Assembly: GCA_027019605.1 (NCBI GenBank)
Contig: JALUWJ010000270.1
Coordinates: 1 to 32,426, forward strand
DNA: 32,426 bases
Source: Henriciella sp.
Lineage (GTDB): Bacteria > Pseudomonadota > Alphaproteobacteria > Caulobacterales > Hyphomonadaceae
Direction: 5' to 3'
The first letter of the stretch is position 1. Each line of letters opens with the position of its first letter. The notes under the pieces are model-generated. The model saw only the letters and a list, made by a program, of their open reading frames with translations, was not told the DNA's origin and did no database searches. Of this stretch, positions 1 through 7,407 are shown piece after piece. Both the position numbers and the translations under genes were made by a program.

Positions 1-77
1 CTCTCTCTGCGAGGAATCGCAGAAACGCCTCAGGGCACAATTCTGGCACAGTTGGGCAAATCCAAGGTGGTTGAGAC

Positions 78-1121
78 GTGGCAACAATTCGCCAGAAATC
101 ACGCGGCCAGTGGCAGGCGCTCGTGCGTCGCATGGGCTGGCCGCACCAAAGCGGAACCTTCAAAACGCGCAAAGAAGCCGAAATGTGGGCACGGCAGACC
201 GAAGCCCATATGGATCGGGGCGTCTTTGTTGATCAGACTGCTGCGCGGCAAACAACGTTCCGTGAACTGATCGATTTGTACATCGAGCAGGTGACCGCGT
301 ACCGGCCAAGTGAATACAGCCGTGTGTCGGAGACGTGCAGGCTGCGGGCTTTCCAACGCGATGAAAAAGACCTGTGTGCGTACGCCGTCATCAATCTCAC
401 ACCTGACCATTTCGAAGAGTACCGCGACAGATGTTTGCGCGAGGGGAGCCGGAGTGTTGGGCGACCACAAAAACCAGGCACCGTAAAACGCAACCTGACC
501 ACGTTGAAACGTGTGATCGATTTTCGGAAACGTCAGTTGGGATTGATCATCAACCCGGTGAACTCAGAAGACGTGAAGCGGCCTGCCGTGAATGACGAAC
601 GCGACGTCCGTTTGAGTTTGGAAGAACGCGAACGGCTGTTGGAGGCATGCTACGCAGCTCGCAACGATCTGCTGGGCCCGATTGTCGAGTTTGCCTTCGA
701 GACGGGTGCCAGGCGTGGGAACATTCTGCGGCTTGAATGGGTAGATGTGAATTTACGTCGAAATACGGCTTTGCTGCGTGCCATCAAGAATAGCCGGTCA
801 CCTGATCGCATTATCGATCATGAGATCGGGCTAACGCCGCGTGCGGCGGACATTCTTGAGGCGCTGCCGCGAACCGATGATCGGGTCTTTCCCATCACGC
901 CCAATGCATTGCGACTGGCGTTCAACCGGGCGCGCAGGAACGCGGATGTGGAGCATTTCAGGTTCCACGATACGCGGCATGAGAGAATTTCGAGTTTGTT
1001 CGAAGCCAACTGGTCGATGATGCAGGTGATGGCACAATCAGGACATCGCGACCCCAAGTCTGTGCAACGCTACACAAAGATAAGTGGCGACTACCTGGCG
1101 GATGCGCTGGCTAACTTGTGA
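78..1121 (+). CDS. Tyrosine site-specific recombinase (phage/island integrase)
   Basis: Integrase-type recombinase that cuts and rejoins DNA at attachment sites. The C-terminal half carries the full catalytic set: Arg212 in TGARRGN, Lys237, His297 and Arg300 in FHDTRHE, His323 in SGHRD and nucleophile Tyr332 in QRYTKI. Residues about 60-150 form the core-binding SAM-like domain. The N-terminus is short and basic. The start is GTG: an in-frame stop lies only four bases upstream and AAGGTGG sits seven bases before it, so no earlier start is possible. At 347 residues the length is normal. It reads toward the defence genes and lies at the left edge of the window, as expected for the integrase of the left-hand island. 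Its attachment site is not visible; only 77 bases precede it. Recombinase identity is certain, its target is unknown. Confidence 0.93.
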   Translation: MATIRQKSRGQWQALVRRMGWPHQSGTFKTRKEAEMWARQTEAHMDRGVFVDQTAARQTTFRELIDLYIEQVTAYRPSEYSRVSETCRLRAFQRDEKDLCAYAVINLTPDHFEEYRDRCLREGSRSVGRPQKPGTVKRNLTTLKRVIDFRKRQLGLIINPVNSEDVKRPAVNDERDVRLSLEERERLLEACYAARNDLLGPIVEFAFETGARRGNILRLEWVDVNLRRNTALLRAIKNSRSPDRIIDHEIGLTPRAADILEALPRTDDRVFPITPNALRLAFNRARRNADVEHFRFHDTRHERISSLFEANWSMMQVMAQSGHRDPKSVQRYTKISGDYLADALANL

Positions 1122-1214
1122 TATCTTCGCGTTCTAAAAGCGGCACAGCTCTAAACGAACGATCGGTAGTACCATTCGCCAATGGTCGCGCATTTTGCTC
1201 AGTATGCAGAGTGT

Positions 1215-1442
1215 CTATTCATGAGACACAAAAATTTTCTCAGCAGTCTGTTTTGCAATTCGGCGAATCTGAGCTTCGGACAATGTCGAAGCAGCTCGTG
1301 CTGAGTTGCTTTTCCCGCGCTGCAAGTTTGCGGTTAATTGGGCCTGCACTTTTTTGGCGAGCCGAGCTTTCACTGCCTCAATATCTTTGTCGCCGTTTTC
1401 AGATAGTGCCGCGACAGCATATTTTGAAATTAGTTCTGTCAT
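1215..1442 (-). CDS. Small hypothetical protein, helical and basic
   Basis: A 75-residue product beginning MTELISKYAV and rich in Lys, Arg, Gln and Ala, predicted almost wholly helical with heptad-like spacing in the middle. I recognise no family. I took the ATG at 1442; the frame stays open a further 24 codons upstream, but that stretch is Arg-rich and looks untranslated. The ribosome site is weak (AAGAAC-like). It faces the integrase, ending about 90 bases from it. The overlapping plus-strand frame has a hydrophobic, Cys-rich composition unlike a real protein, so this strand is preferred. Moderate confidence that it is expressed; function unknown. Confidence 0.5.
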   Translation of the reverse strand: MTELISKYAVAALSENGDKDIEAVKARLAKKVQAQLTANLQRGKSNSARAASTLSEAQIRRIAKQTAEKIFVSHE

Positions 1443-1775
1443 TCGTGTTCTTCGTTCTCTCTTACTTGCCCCTTGCCATCGAATACGGCCAGCAAGCGAT
1501 TTGACCAACAACAACGCTAGTGGCCAATTAGCATCAATTTTGGCGCCGCAACAAGCCGCCGCAACCCTAGTTGCCTACCCAATTCAGCAGAAATGTGGCT
1601 TCTGAGCAACAAATAACACAAAATACTTGTGAATATCTTGTGGGGAGCTTTCCCGATAGAATAGGAATTGTCTCCTAACGAAGTGTAAAGGCCGGGTGCT
1701 GGTTGTTGCGGGTTGCAATGCTTGATATATGCCTTATCCCTACTTCGACGGCCAATCAAATAATCGGTATGACTT
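1443..1775. other. Gene-poor spacer upstream of the nitrilase-like gene
   Basis: No convincing gene in about 330 bases. It should contain the promoter of the nitrilase-like gene to the right and of the small gene to the left, but no -35/-10 pair stands out. A short near-palindrome (GGGGAGCTTTCCC) lies near 1641-1653. The minus-strand frame over 1517-1882 runs into the nitrilase-like coding region and does not look like a protein. Confidence 0.4.
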
Positions 1776-3656
1776 GTGAAATCTGAAGACGGACCTAGAA
1801 GCCGCGGGCTGACAATCCGAAAGCTTGTTGAGATTGTCTTTCCAGAAGGAACATTCTTTTTGGAGGACCTAATAAAGGACAAGCAGATGGGAACAAGGCC
1901 GGACCTTGTTCGCTATGGCGCTCCGGTTATTCCTTACGACCTCTTCGCATTCTGCGGTCATCTAATTCAGGCAAGCGGTCTGCTCGGATTCTTCGAGCCT
2001 GATCCGGATGCGACGCCTGAGATAGGGCCCGACCAAACTCCCAAGATCATTCTCTCAAGAGAGGAAAGAGATGCCTGCGCCCGTGCAGGTAAAGAGTGGC
2101 TGGACGGAACAAGTGCAGATGGAAGTGATCGCCTGCCGAGACTCGTTGTCGAACTCTGGGACGTCTTGATTGAACATTTTGACTCGCCAATCAGAGCCGC
2201 ATTCTATGAGCCGCTTAGACCCCATCACGATGCAACGAAGTCATGCCCAGATTGGTGGCGTGCTGCAATCAAACTGCTGATCATCGCAGATGAAGCCAGT
2301 GAGCAGATCGGACATGTCCAGCCTGTCGGTGAAGAAAGCCTGTCAACGCATCATGACCTCATAAGACAGCGTTGGGCAGAAGTTCGGCAGGAAGCCGAAC
2401 AGGTAGGCGACACTGATATTCTCCTTCATCGCAAGAAGTACATGGCCACCTACGCCGCCGCCGCTGACCCTGGAATAGTCTGTGTGCAACCAAAAGGGCG
2501 GGTGTCCCAAGTCGGCTGTACACTGAGAAACCTCTCGAAAAACCTGGCCATAACCGGACCGATTGGTGGTGCCAGATGCAGCTGGAACCAGCTCTCCGGT
2601 CAGCCCAAAGCTGAGAATGATGAAGGATTAGACATTCTACTTGTGCCGATTCCATACGAGCTTAATGCTGCGGATTTCTCGGAACGAGCAAACGGCACGG
2701 GACACGGGCAATCGCCAACGACAGTCCGAACCAGCGATGCAAACTTCGAACTTGCGCAACCTTGGCTAGAAGATGATTGGGACGCACTACAACTTAACAT
2801 CAAGGCACTCATTAAGCAGGCACAGCATGATGTCAGAACAATCAATGCGGTTATCTTTCCCGAACTAGCCTTAAGCTACACACGGTTTAGACAATTGTGT
2901 TCGGCAGTGAAGGAGGCTGAAGAAAATATTGAGTTTGTGATCTCGGGAAGCAGTTCAAACTGCGAGGGCGAAAGCTGCAATTGTGTGATGACTGCCATCT
3001 GGGAGGAAAACACGCAGGCGGTTGGCGCTGAAGCTTCAGGTGAGGCTGACCAAAATGAAGTTAGTCGGATAACAAGTCAAAAGAAGCATCATCGCTGGAA
3101 GCTCGACGAACGACAGATCGCGGAGTACGCGCTTTCGGCCACGTTGAATCCCGCGCGCAATTGGTGGGAATCGCATCAGATAGGTCAACGTGAACTGAAC
3201 TTCTTCCAGTTCCGTAAAGACTCTGTGTTTTCTACGCTGGTTTGCGAAGACTTGGCGCGCAGCGAGCCAGTCCACGACGTTATGCGCTCTGTCGCCCCAA
3301 ACCTCCTGTTCGCTTTGCTAATGGATGGAGCCCAACTGCCGACCCGATGGTCATCTCGTTATGCAAGCACGCTCGCAGATGATCCGGGCACCTCAGTCCT
3401 AACGTTAACCTCGCTCGGCTTAATCAAACGGGTCAACGACAATGCCCGGTACGAACCGTCCAACAGCATTGGGCTCTGGAAAGATGAGACCGGCCAGTCC
3501 GTCGAGGTTAGAATGCCCAGCGACGCAAAAGCTGTGCTTGTCTCCTTATGTGCGGCCCAAACCATCGATTCGACACTTGACGGGCGCCAAAGCGAAAACG
3601 CTAGATCCTGGCGCTTTCAAAGTCAGAAACCCATTTACCTGCCGCCAAAGTCCTGA
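1776..3656 (+). CDS. Nitrilase-fold (carbon-nitrogen hydrolase-like) protein with novel N-terminal domain
   Basis: A 626-residue protein whose C-terminal half has the nitrilase Glu-Lys-Cys pattern in order: Glu363 in IFPELALS, a Lys-rich KKHHRWK segment at 436-442, and Cys490 in STLVCEDLAR. Spacings (about 75 and 50) match the family. After it comes the usual small-residue sheet segment (LLMDGAQ, then a WSSRYAS helix). The N-terminal 250 residues hold an unassigned helical region (near 125-190: VELWDVLIEHF, CPDWWRAAIKLL). No reverse-transcriptase motif is present, although nitrilase domains are known fused to defence reverse transcriptases (DRT1/UG1), and no signal peptide is seen. The start is uncertain: GTG at 1776 is the first possible codon; ATG at 1887 has a better ribosome site (AAAGGA, seven bases away). 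It stands alone, convergent with hipA. Family call is good; a defence role is inference. Confidence 0.75.
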   Translation: MKSEDGPRSRGLTIRKLVEIVFPEGTFFLEDLIKDKQMGTRPDLVRYGAPVIPYDLFAFCGHLIQASGLLGFFEPDPDATPEIGPDQTPKIILSREERDACARAGKEWLDGTSADGSDRLPRLVVELWDVLIEHFDSPIRAAFYEPLRPHHDATKSCPDWWRAAIKLLIIADEASEQIGHVQPVGEESLSTHHDLIRQRWAEVRQEAEQVGDTDILLHRKKYMATYAAAADPGIVCVQPKGRVSQVGCTLRNLSKNLAITGPIGGARCSWNQLSGQPKAENDEGLDILLVPIPYELNAADFSERANGTGHGQSPTTVRTSDANFELAQPWLEDDWDALQLNIKALIKQAQHDVRTINAVIFPELALSYTRFRQLCSAVKEAEENIEFVISGSSSNCEGESCNCVMTAIWEENTQAVGAEASGEADQNEVSRITSQKKHHRWKLDERQIAEYALSATLNPARNWWESHQIGQRELNFFQFRKDSVFSTLVCEDLARSEPVHDVMRSVAPNLLFALLMDGAQLPTRWSSRYASTLADDPGTSVLTLTSLGLIKRVNDNARYEPSNSIGLWKDETGQSVEVRMPSDAKAVLVSLCAAQTIDSTLDGRQSENARSWRFQSQKPIYLPPKS

Positions 3657-3753
3657 CATTTCTTTAGAGTTGGTCGCGTGATGCCTGGTTTGTGTAACCG
3701 CTGCGGCTCAATGCGCGGTTTGGTTAAATCCGAATAGCTTCAGACAATCAAAT

Positions 3754-5052
3754 TTACAGGCTTTGCAATCGGTCCTTCACTGCCGCCGAAACGGCAACAT
3801 GGACCTCTTCTGGAAAATGTGGCGGCAACTCGCCTTCGATCCTTTCAATTGCGACACCGACAGCGTCGTGCATTTGGGCTAGAGCGTCATGCACGAGCGT
3901 TTTTGAAAGCCCGACCTTGTCAGCCATTTGCAAGAAGTGCCGTCCATGGATTTCGTCGATGCGGTAGTGATTATTGGTCCCCGCCGACATGGCAAGCTTC
4001 ATCTGCTTTCGCTCAATCTGTCCGGCCGCAAGGCTCGGCTGGGCTGTCAGGATGTCGTATAGCGGCGTTAGGCGATATGTCCCGTCAGGCCCCAGAAATA
4101 CGCTGAAGTTCTTGGCATGGCCATCAGTGGCACTGATAAGCCAAAACAGAATTTGCGCTTTGAGCACTGTCATCTGGTCAGCTTGTGGGTCATCAGCACC
4201 TTTTAGCAGGGTGAGAATGTCTTTTAGGGATGGCCCGCCGTCGCTTTGATATTTGCGGGTGGGAGGCACCGAAAGCGCTTGGCAGAAATCCTCTTGGGGC
4301 AAGCGAAACAAGGTGCCATCCGCGCGCCATTTCCGGTCAAACCGTTCGATGACAAGCGCTTTTGTGTCGCCAAATGTTTCTATGTCTGCGTGTGCAACTG
4401 CAAGCCCACATAGGGCGGCAAGCTTCAGGCAATAGAATTCGTTCTCGACGCTGTTGGACAGATCGATCCCGTTTGGCAACGCGCCAATCTGAGTTTTGAA
4501 GATATGTGTCGTTGGCGTCGTACCGTGCGGCTTAAGCCATTGTCCGTTATAGCGAAGCAGTGCTGTTTTTTCCTGTGCGCCGGCAACTGAAATCCGAAAC
4601 GGATCATCCCTACTTAATCCCAGCGGTGCTTGCACCAACCCCTTCAGCACCCGCTCGATAGCAAGATCGTCTATTTCTTCTCCGACAATGGTGCCTGTCT
4701 GATTGGGCTCATCATCACCGGCGACGAACTGCAACGCGCCGACGCAGTCTTGCCCAATGGCACTAAGGAGACTGTAAGCATCCGTTCCAGCAGCGCCCAC
4801 TTTGTCGGCGACGCGGCTGCGCAATGCATCCAGATCCGGCAAAAGATTGTCGAACACCGCGATGACCGCTGACCCACGATAGGCATCTTCACGAAGTGGC
4901 AGTGACAGCGAGACCGGAAGTGCTTTGTCTGCGGCTAGCCAGCCCTCGTCGTATTGGAACGCAACGGCTCCGTTTGCTTCTTTGGTCAGGTGGCCGACCA
5001 GCTGATTGTTCAGGAGCACGCGCAAGGGCGGGTGTTGGCGGTGGCGCGGCAT
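3754..5052 (-). CDS. hipA: HipA-type serine/threonine kinase toxin
   Basis: Toxin of a type II toxin-antitoxin pair. Characterised HipA kinases phosphorylate glutamyl-tRNA synthetase and cause growth arrest; the target here is unproven. Visible motifs: the SVAGAQEKTALL segment (155-166), whose Ser155 matches the autophosphorylation site of E. coli HipA; ATP-binding Lys186 in THIFK; catalytic Asp310 in SATDGHAKN with Asn315; and metal-binding Asp333 in TPLYDI. The 432-residue length is close to E. coli HipA (440). The first codon overlaps the last base of the hipB stop (TAATG), so translation is coupled and the antitoxin is made first. It is transcribed from the hipB promoter. All kinase residues are intact, so it should be active. 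It converges on the nitrilase-like gene with a 97-base gap. Confidence 0.95.
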   Translation of the reverse strand: MPRHRQHPPLRVLLNNQLVGHLTKEANGAVAFQYDEGWLAADKALPVSLSLPLREDAYRGSAVIAVFDNLLPDLDALRSRVADKVGAAGTDAYSLLSAIGQDCVGALQFVAGDDEPNQTGTIVGEEIDDLAIERVLKGLVQAPLGLSRDDPFRISVAGAQEKTALLRYNGQWLKPHGTTPTTHIFKTQIGALPNGIDLSNSVENEFYCLKLAALCGLAVAHADIETFGDTKALVIERFDRKWRADGTLFRLPQEDFCQALSVPPTRKYQSDGGPSLKDILTLLKGADDPQADQMTVLKAQILFWLISATDGHAKNFSVFLGPDGTYRLTPLYDILTAQPSLAAGQIERKQMKLAMSAGTNNHYRIDEIHGRHFLQMADKVGLSKTLVHDALAQMHDAVGVAIERIEGELPPHFPEEVHVAVSAAVKDRLQSL

Positions 5053-5303
5053 TACAGCAGCTCCTCGATATCTGCGGGGCTGCTCTTGCGCCTGGCTGAT
5101 ATCTTGAGCTCGAGGTCTAGTGCCGCGAGTACCCGTAAGAGCGTGTCGAGCTTGGCGGCACCGTGGCCGGTTTCGATAAGGGAAACCGTCGCCTGCCGTA
5201 GCCCGGCCTTGTCAGCCAGCTCACCTTGGTTCCAACCGTGCTTTTTGCGGACGCGGCGAATAAGGGTGCCGATTTGTAGCGGTGTCCGGGCGAGATGGTC
5301 CAT
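5052..5303 (-). CDS. hipB: HipB-type XRE antitoxin and autorepressor
   Basis: An 83-residue XRE helix-turn-helix protein (helices in residues about 10-66; core NQGELADKAGLRQATVSLIE). In the Hip family it binds HipA, neutralises it and represses the operon. Start ATG at 5303 has a strong GAGGAG site six bases upstream. It is preceded by a good promoter and three operator-like sites at 5322-5393. The C-terminal tail (SARRKSSPADIEELL) is short and charged. Family assignment follows from sequence plus its coupling to hipA. Confidence 0.93.
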   Translation of the reverse strand: MDHLARTPLQIGTLIRRVRKKHGWNQGELADKAGLRQATVSLIETGHGAAKLDTLLRVLAALDLELKISARRKSSPADIEELL

Positions 5304-5319
5304 TTTAACTCCTCGCCTT

Positions 5320-5348
5320 AGTATACGCTAATCTGTATAAACTATCAA
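5320..5348 (-). promoter_or_regulatory. Sigma-70-type promoter of hipBA
   Basis: On the minus strand TTGATA (5348-5343) and TATACT (5325-5320) are separated by exactly 17 bases, close to consensus. The start of transcription would fall near 5313, leaving a 5' leader of about ten bases before the hipB ATG. The -10 element and spacer are covered by the first operator-like site. Confidence 0.75.
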
Positions 5349-5393
5349 TATATAATTTAGCGTATAAAAGATAAATATACGAAATGGCGTATA
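5322..5393. promoter_or_regulatory. Three evenly spaced operator-like palindromes of hipBA
   Basis: Three 18-base sites with the shape TATA-N10-TATA start at 5322 (TATACGCTAATCTGTATA), 5349 (TATATAATTTAGCGTATA) and 5376 (TATACGAAATGGCGTATA). Their starts are exactly 27 bases apart. The best-conserved half is CGTATA or its complement. Site 1 covers the -10 and spacer, site 2 abuts the -35, site 3 is upstream. This fits autorepression by HipB, which in E. coli binds several operators of a different consensus. Confidence 0.7.
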
Positions 5394-5573
5394 TTTCAGC
5401 CCTATTCACTATGCATACAAGCGGGAATGGGCCCACCTGGTTATGCACAGGCGCTTTAGCGCCGACCCTCGGCAGACCGTCTATTTCGCATAAGTCTGCT
5501 GAGGGAAAGGCACTAAGTGAAAATGTTCGGTGCAGCAGTGGTCAGGGAGCAACTCGCCAATCAGTAAAACTGC

Positions 5574-6500
5574 TCATCTGGAGACTGGCGGCATAATGAT
5601 GGTAGTACGCGTCAATGCAGCTACCGGGTAGAGAAGAATTATCACGTTGTAGGTGGTATCAAATGCCTCAGCGATGCATTCGTGCGCAATGCCGTTTTTA
5701 TCCGTTATCGCTAGCGTTGTCGGGCGGGTCATTTTTCGCCCGATTGGGATTACGCGACCTAGTTCGTGGTCCGGCGTGATCGTCGTATCTGTTGGAATCC
5801 CAAATTGCTCGCGAAATTTCGGCGAGGTTTCGATCCGGCGGACAGTTGCTCGAAAGCCGTCTCCTTCTACAAGTTCTACTCTCTCCAGAACGTAGACCGA
5901 GCATGCACGCGAGTTGGTACGCGCGAACTCTCGAGTAGACGCATAGATGGATGCACCAAATTTCTTTGCCAATTTGATTGGTGTCTTAATTTCGAACGCG
6001 CTATCAGCGGCTAGTTGCCGATATGTATCGCCCTTGAACAAGGTGAAGCGGGCAAAGTTGTTTGCTTCTCGCTCGAACTGATCTGCAATTTCCGGCGCCA
6101 GAGTTTTCTCGCAGTCTTGAAAGAAGCGAAACAGCTTCTTGTGAGTTGGCATCTCATGGTGGCCAGTCTCATGAAGCTTGAGAAATGTTTGTCTCGAAGC
6201 AACGACGCTGTCGTCTACGTGGATCAAATTTTCATCTGCATCGTAGAGTCCCAAGACTTTGGAAATTGCTGATTTGATGTTTTCCCGAGCGGAGGCTGCC
6301 TTGCCCGCAAGATATGCAACGAGGTTTGCCGGGTCGAAAGCACTATGCGGAGCAACTTTCACATTTGCAGCAATCAGCAAATCGTCCATCGGTATAGGAA
6401 AGCGATCCCAAGCATCTGCGCGGTCTAGAAGACCCTTTGCTCGCTCCTCCACGATACGGAGGTCTGCAGGATCAAGGCTACTATCGTCAGGTTTGGTCAA
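5574..6500 (-). CDS. ImmA/IrrE-family zinc metallopeptidase
   Basis: A 308-residue protein with HETGH at 110-114 (the HExxH zinc site) followed by a helix EREANNFA (143-150) that supplies the third Glu ligand, the layout of ImmA/IrrE peptidases. These enzymes cleave XRE-type repressors in mobile elements (ImmA acting on ImmR) or regulators after DNA damage (IrrE on DdrO). The start is TTG at 6500, overlapping the stop of the upstream XRE gene by four bases (TTGA), so the two are translationally coupled. The C-terminal half (about 190-308) contains a beta-rich region that could be a sensor, with no family I can name. Likely substrate: the adjacent XRE protein. Confidence 0.88.
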   Translation of the reverse strand: MTKPDDSSLDPADLRIVEERAKGLLDRADAWDRFPIPMDDLLIAANVKVAPHSAFDPANLVAYLAGKAASARENIKSAISKVLGLYDADENLIHVDDSVVASRQTFLKLHETGHHEMPTHKKLFRFFQDCEKTLAPEIADQFEREANNFARFTLFKGDTYRQLAADSAFEIKTPIKLAKKFGASIYASTREFARTNSRACSVYVLERVELVEGDGFRATVRRIETSPKFREQFGIPTDTTITPDHELGRVIPIGRKMTRPTTLAITDKNGIAHECIAEAFDTTYNVIILLYPVAALTRTTIIMPPVSR

Positions 6501-6901
6501 GAGCCCGGATTTCTGCTTCGAATAAATTCCAGATACTGCATTAATTCAACCTCTTCCTCATGGGTCAAATTATGCTCGGCGAAAGTAGCCACTCGTCCGT
6601 GACGTTCTTTTGTTTCACGCTGGTCAGCCGCGGTCACGTATCCTGCTTTTTCCATTAGGCTCTCAAAGCTAATTTTATACACATCGGAAAGAGCATGCAA
6701 AATATTTGGAGATGGTTGCTGTATTTTACCATTCTCAATTTGGCTCAAGTAGGCATTCGAGACTTGCTTACTCGTTTTATTTTCAACAGCTCTCAAACTC
6801 AAACCTCTGTCTTTTCGGATAGATGATAAGTATTTGCCGAGCGGCCCACCGGTAAGCGCCGTGTTGTTGCTTAGGGCGTCTTCTTCGCCTGTATTGGACA
6901 T
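6497..6901 (-). CDS. XRE-family transcriptional regulator paired with ImmA-like protease
   Basis: A 134-residue DNA-binding protein. Residues about 20-82 form an XRE helix-turn-helix (LGKYLSSIRKDRGLSLRAVE, then SNAYLSQIENGKIQQPSPN). The C-terminal helix (HEEEVELMQYLEFIRSRN) may dimerise or contact the protease. Start ATG at 6901 has an excellent AAAGGAGG site. Its stop overlaps the protease start. Upstream lie two palindromes shared with the divergent ubiquitin-like operon, so it probably represses both directions and is inactivated by the protease. The family is sure; the regulatory circuit is inference from gene order and operators. Confidence 0.9.
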   Translation of the reverse strand: MSNTGEEDALSNNTALTGGPLGKYLSSIRKDRGLSLRAVENKTSKQVSNAYLSQIENGKIQQPSPNILHALSDVYKISFESLMEKAGYVTAADQRETKERHGRVATFAEHNLTHEEEVELMQYLEFIRSRNPGS

Positions 6902-6936
6902 GGTGATCCTCCTTTAAGTCACTGTTATTTATGATG

Positions 6937-6966
6937 AATCTAGCACTCATGCGCTTGATACGTCAA
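6937..6966 (-). promoter_or_regulatory. Candidate promoter of the XRE-ImmA operon
   Basis: Minus-strand TTGACG (6966-6961) and TAGATT (6942-6937) are 18 bases apart. The -35 lies inside the first palindrome, so a repressor bound there would block it. The match to consensus is fair, not perfect. Confidence 0.5.
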
Positions 6967-6997
6967 GCATGCATAGAATTTGCTTGATATATCAAGC
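6953..6997. promoter_or_regulatory. Pair of 16-base operators between the XRE gene and the Ubl operon
   Basis: GCTTGATACGTCAAGC (6953-6968) and GCTTGATATATCAAGC (6982-6997) share the arms GCTTGA/TCAAGC around a four-base centre; the second is a perfect palindrome. Their starts are 29 bases apart. The first covers the -35 of the XRE promoter. The second contains TTGATA (6985-6990), which could be a -35 for the Ubl operon, with a weak TAGGTT 17 bases on (7008-7013). The layout suggests one repressor controlling both divergent operons. Confidence 0.72.
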
Positions 6998-7062
6998 GTG
7001 CTTTGTTAGGTTGGGTGTGTCTTCTGGATTGGCCAAAAGACAAACACCTTTTGGAGAAAACA

Positions 7063-7404
7063 ATGAAAGAGAGTGCTGAGCTTGAATCGCGCGACCCGGG
7101 CGAAGAGATCGTGTTGGACGACATCATCGACCTTGAAGAGTTTGCGAAGCGCGGAGAACGCCCTCCGCTTGCGAAAGGGTATCGCATGAGGATCAATGGC
7201 GAATCATACGTGATCCACGACCCCAAACCGACGGGGCGCGAGGTCCTGACCTTGGGCGGGCTTCTGCCAGCGGAGGAATACACGCTCCGCGTCAAACGGC
7301 CCGGTGAAAAACCAGAGAAAGTTGGATTGGATGAGGTCGTCGACCTTCGGAAGCGTGGTGTAGAGAAGTTCAAAGCGCTTCCTCGCGACCAGACGGAGGG
7401 CTAA
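7063..7404 (+). CDS. Multiubiquitin-type ubiquitin-like protein (single beta-grasp domain)
   Basis: A 113-residue ubiquitin-like protein resembling the bacterial multiubiquitin family. The beta-grasp domain spans about residues 40-105 (YRMRINGESYVI, VLTLGGLLP, YTLRVKRPG). The chain ends ...QTEG, so the last residue is a free Gly ready for E1 activation with no processing. Residues 15-38 (EIVLDDIIDLEEFAKRGERP) resemble the tail of the domain itself (EKVGLDEVVDLRKRGVEKF), as if an upstream repeat had been lost; multiubiquitin proteins normally have several domains. The ATG at 7063 has GGAG six bases upstream; the frame is open further left but without a ribosome site. First gene of a four-gene operon with E2-like, JAB-E1 and DUF6527 genes. 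Confidence 0.82.
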   Translation: MKESAELESRDPGEEIVLDDIIDLEEFAKRGERPPLAKGYRMRINGESYVIHDPKPTGREVLTLGGLLPAEEYTLRVKRPGEKPEKVGLDEVVDLRKRGVEKFKALPRDQTEG

Positions 7405-7407
7405 TCA

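Noticed and set aside
1776-3656. Reverse transcriptase domain in front of the nitrilase-like domain
   Set aside because: No YxDD or other reverse-transcriptase motif is found in the first 260 residues, so it is not a DRT1-type fusion.
3696-3720. AACCGC/GCGGTT hairpin between the nitrilase-like gene and hipA as terminator
   Set aside because: The stem is only six bases and lacks a T run on either strand.
5384-5596. Plus-strand frame of 70 codons starting in the third hipBA operator
   Set aside because: It has no ribosome site, overlaps operator and the end of the protease gene, and shows no protein-like composition.
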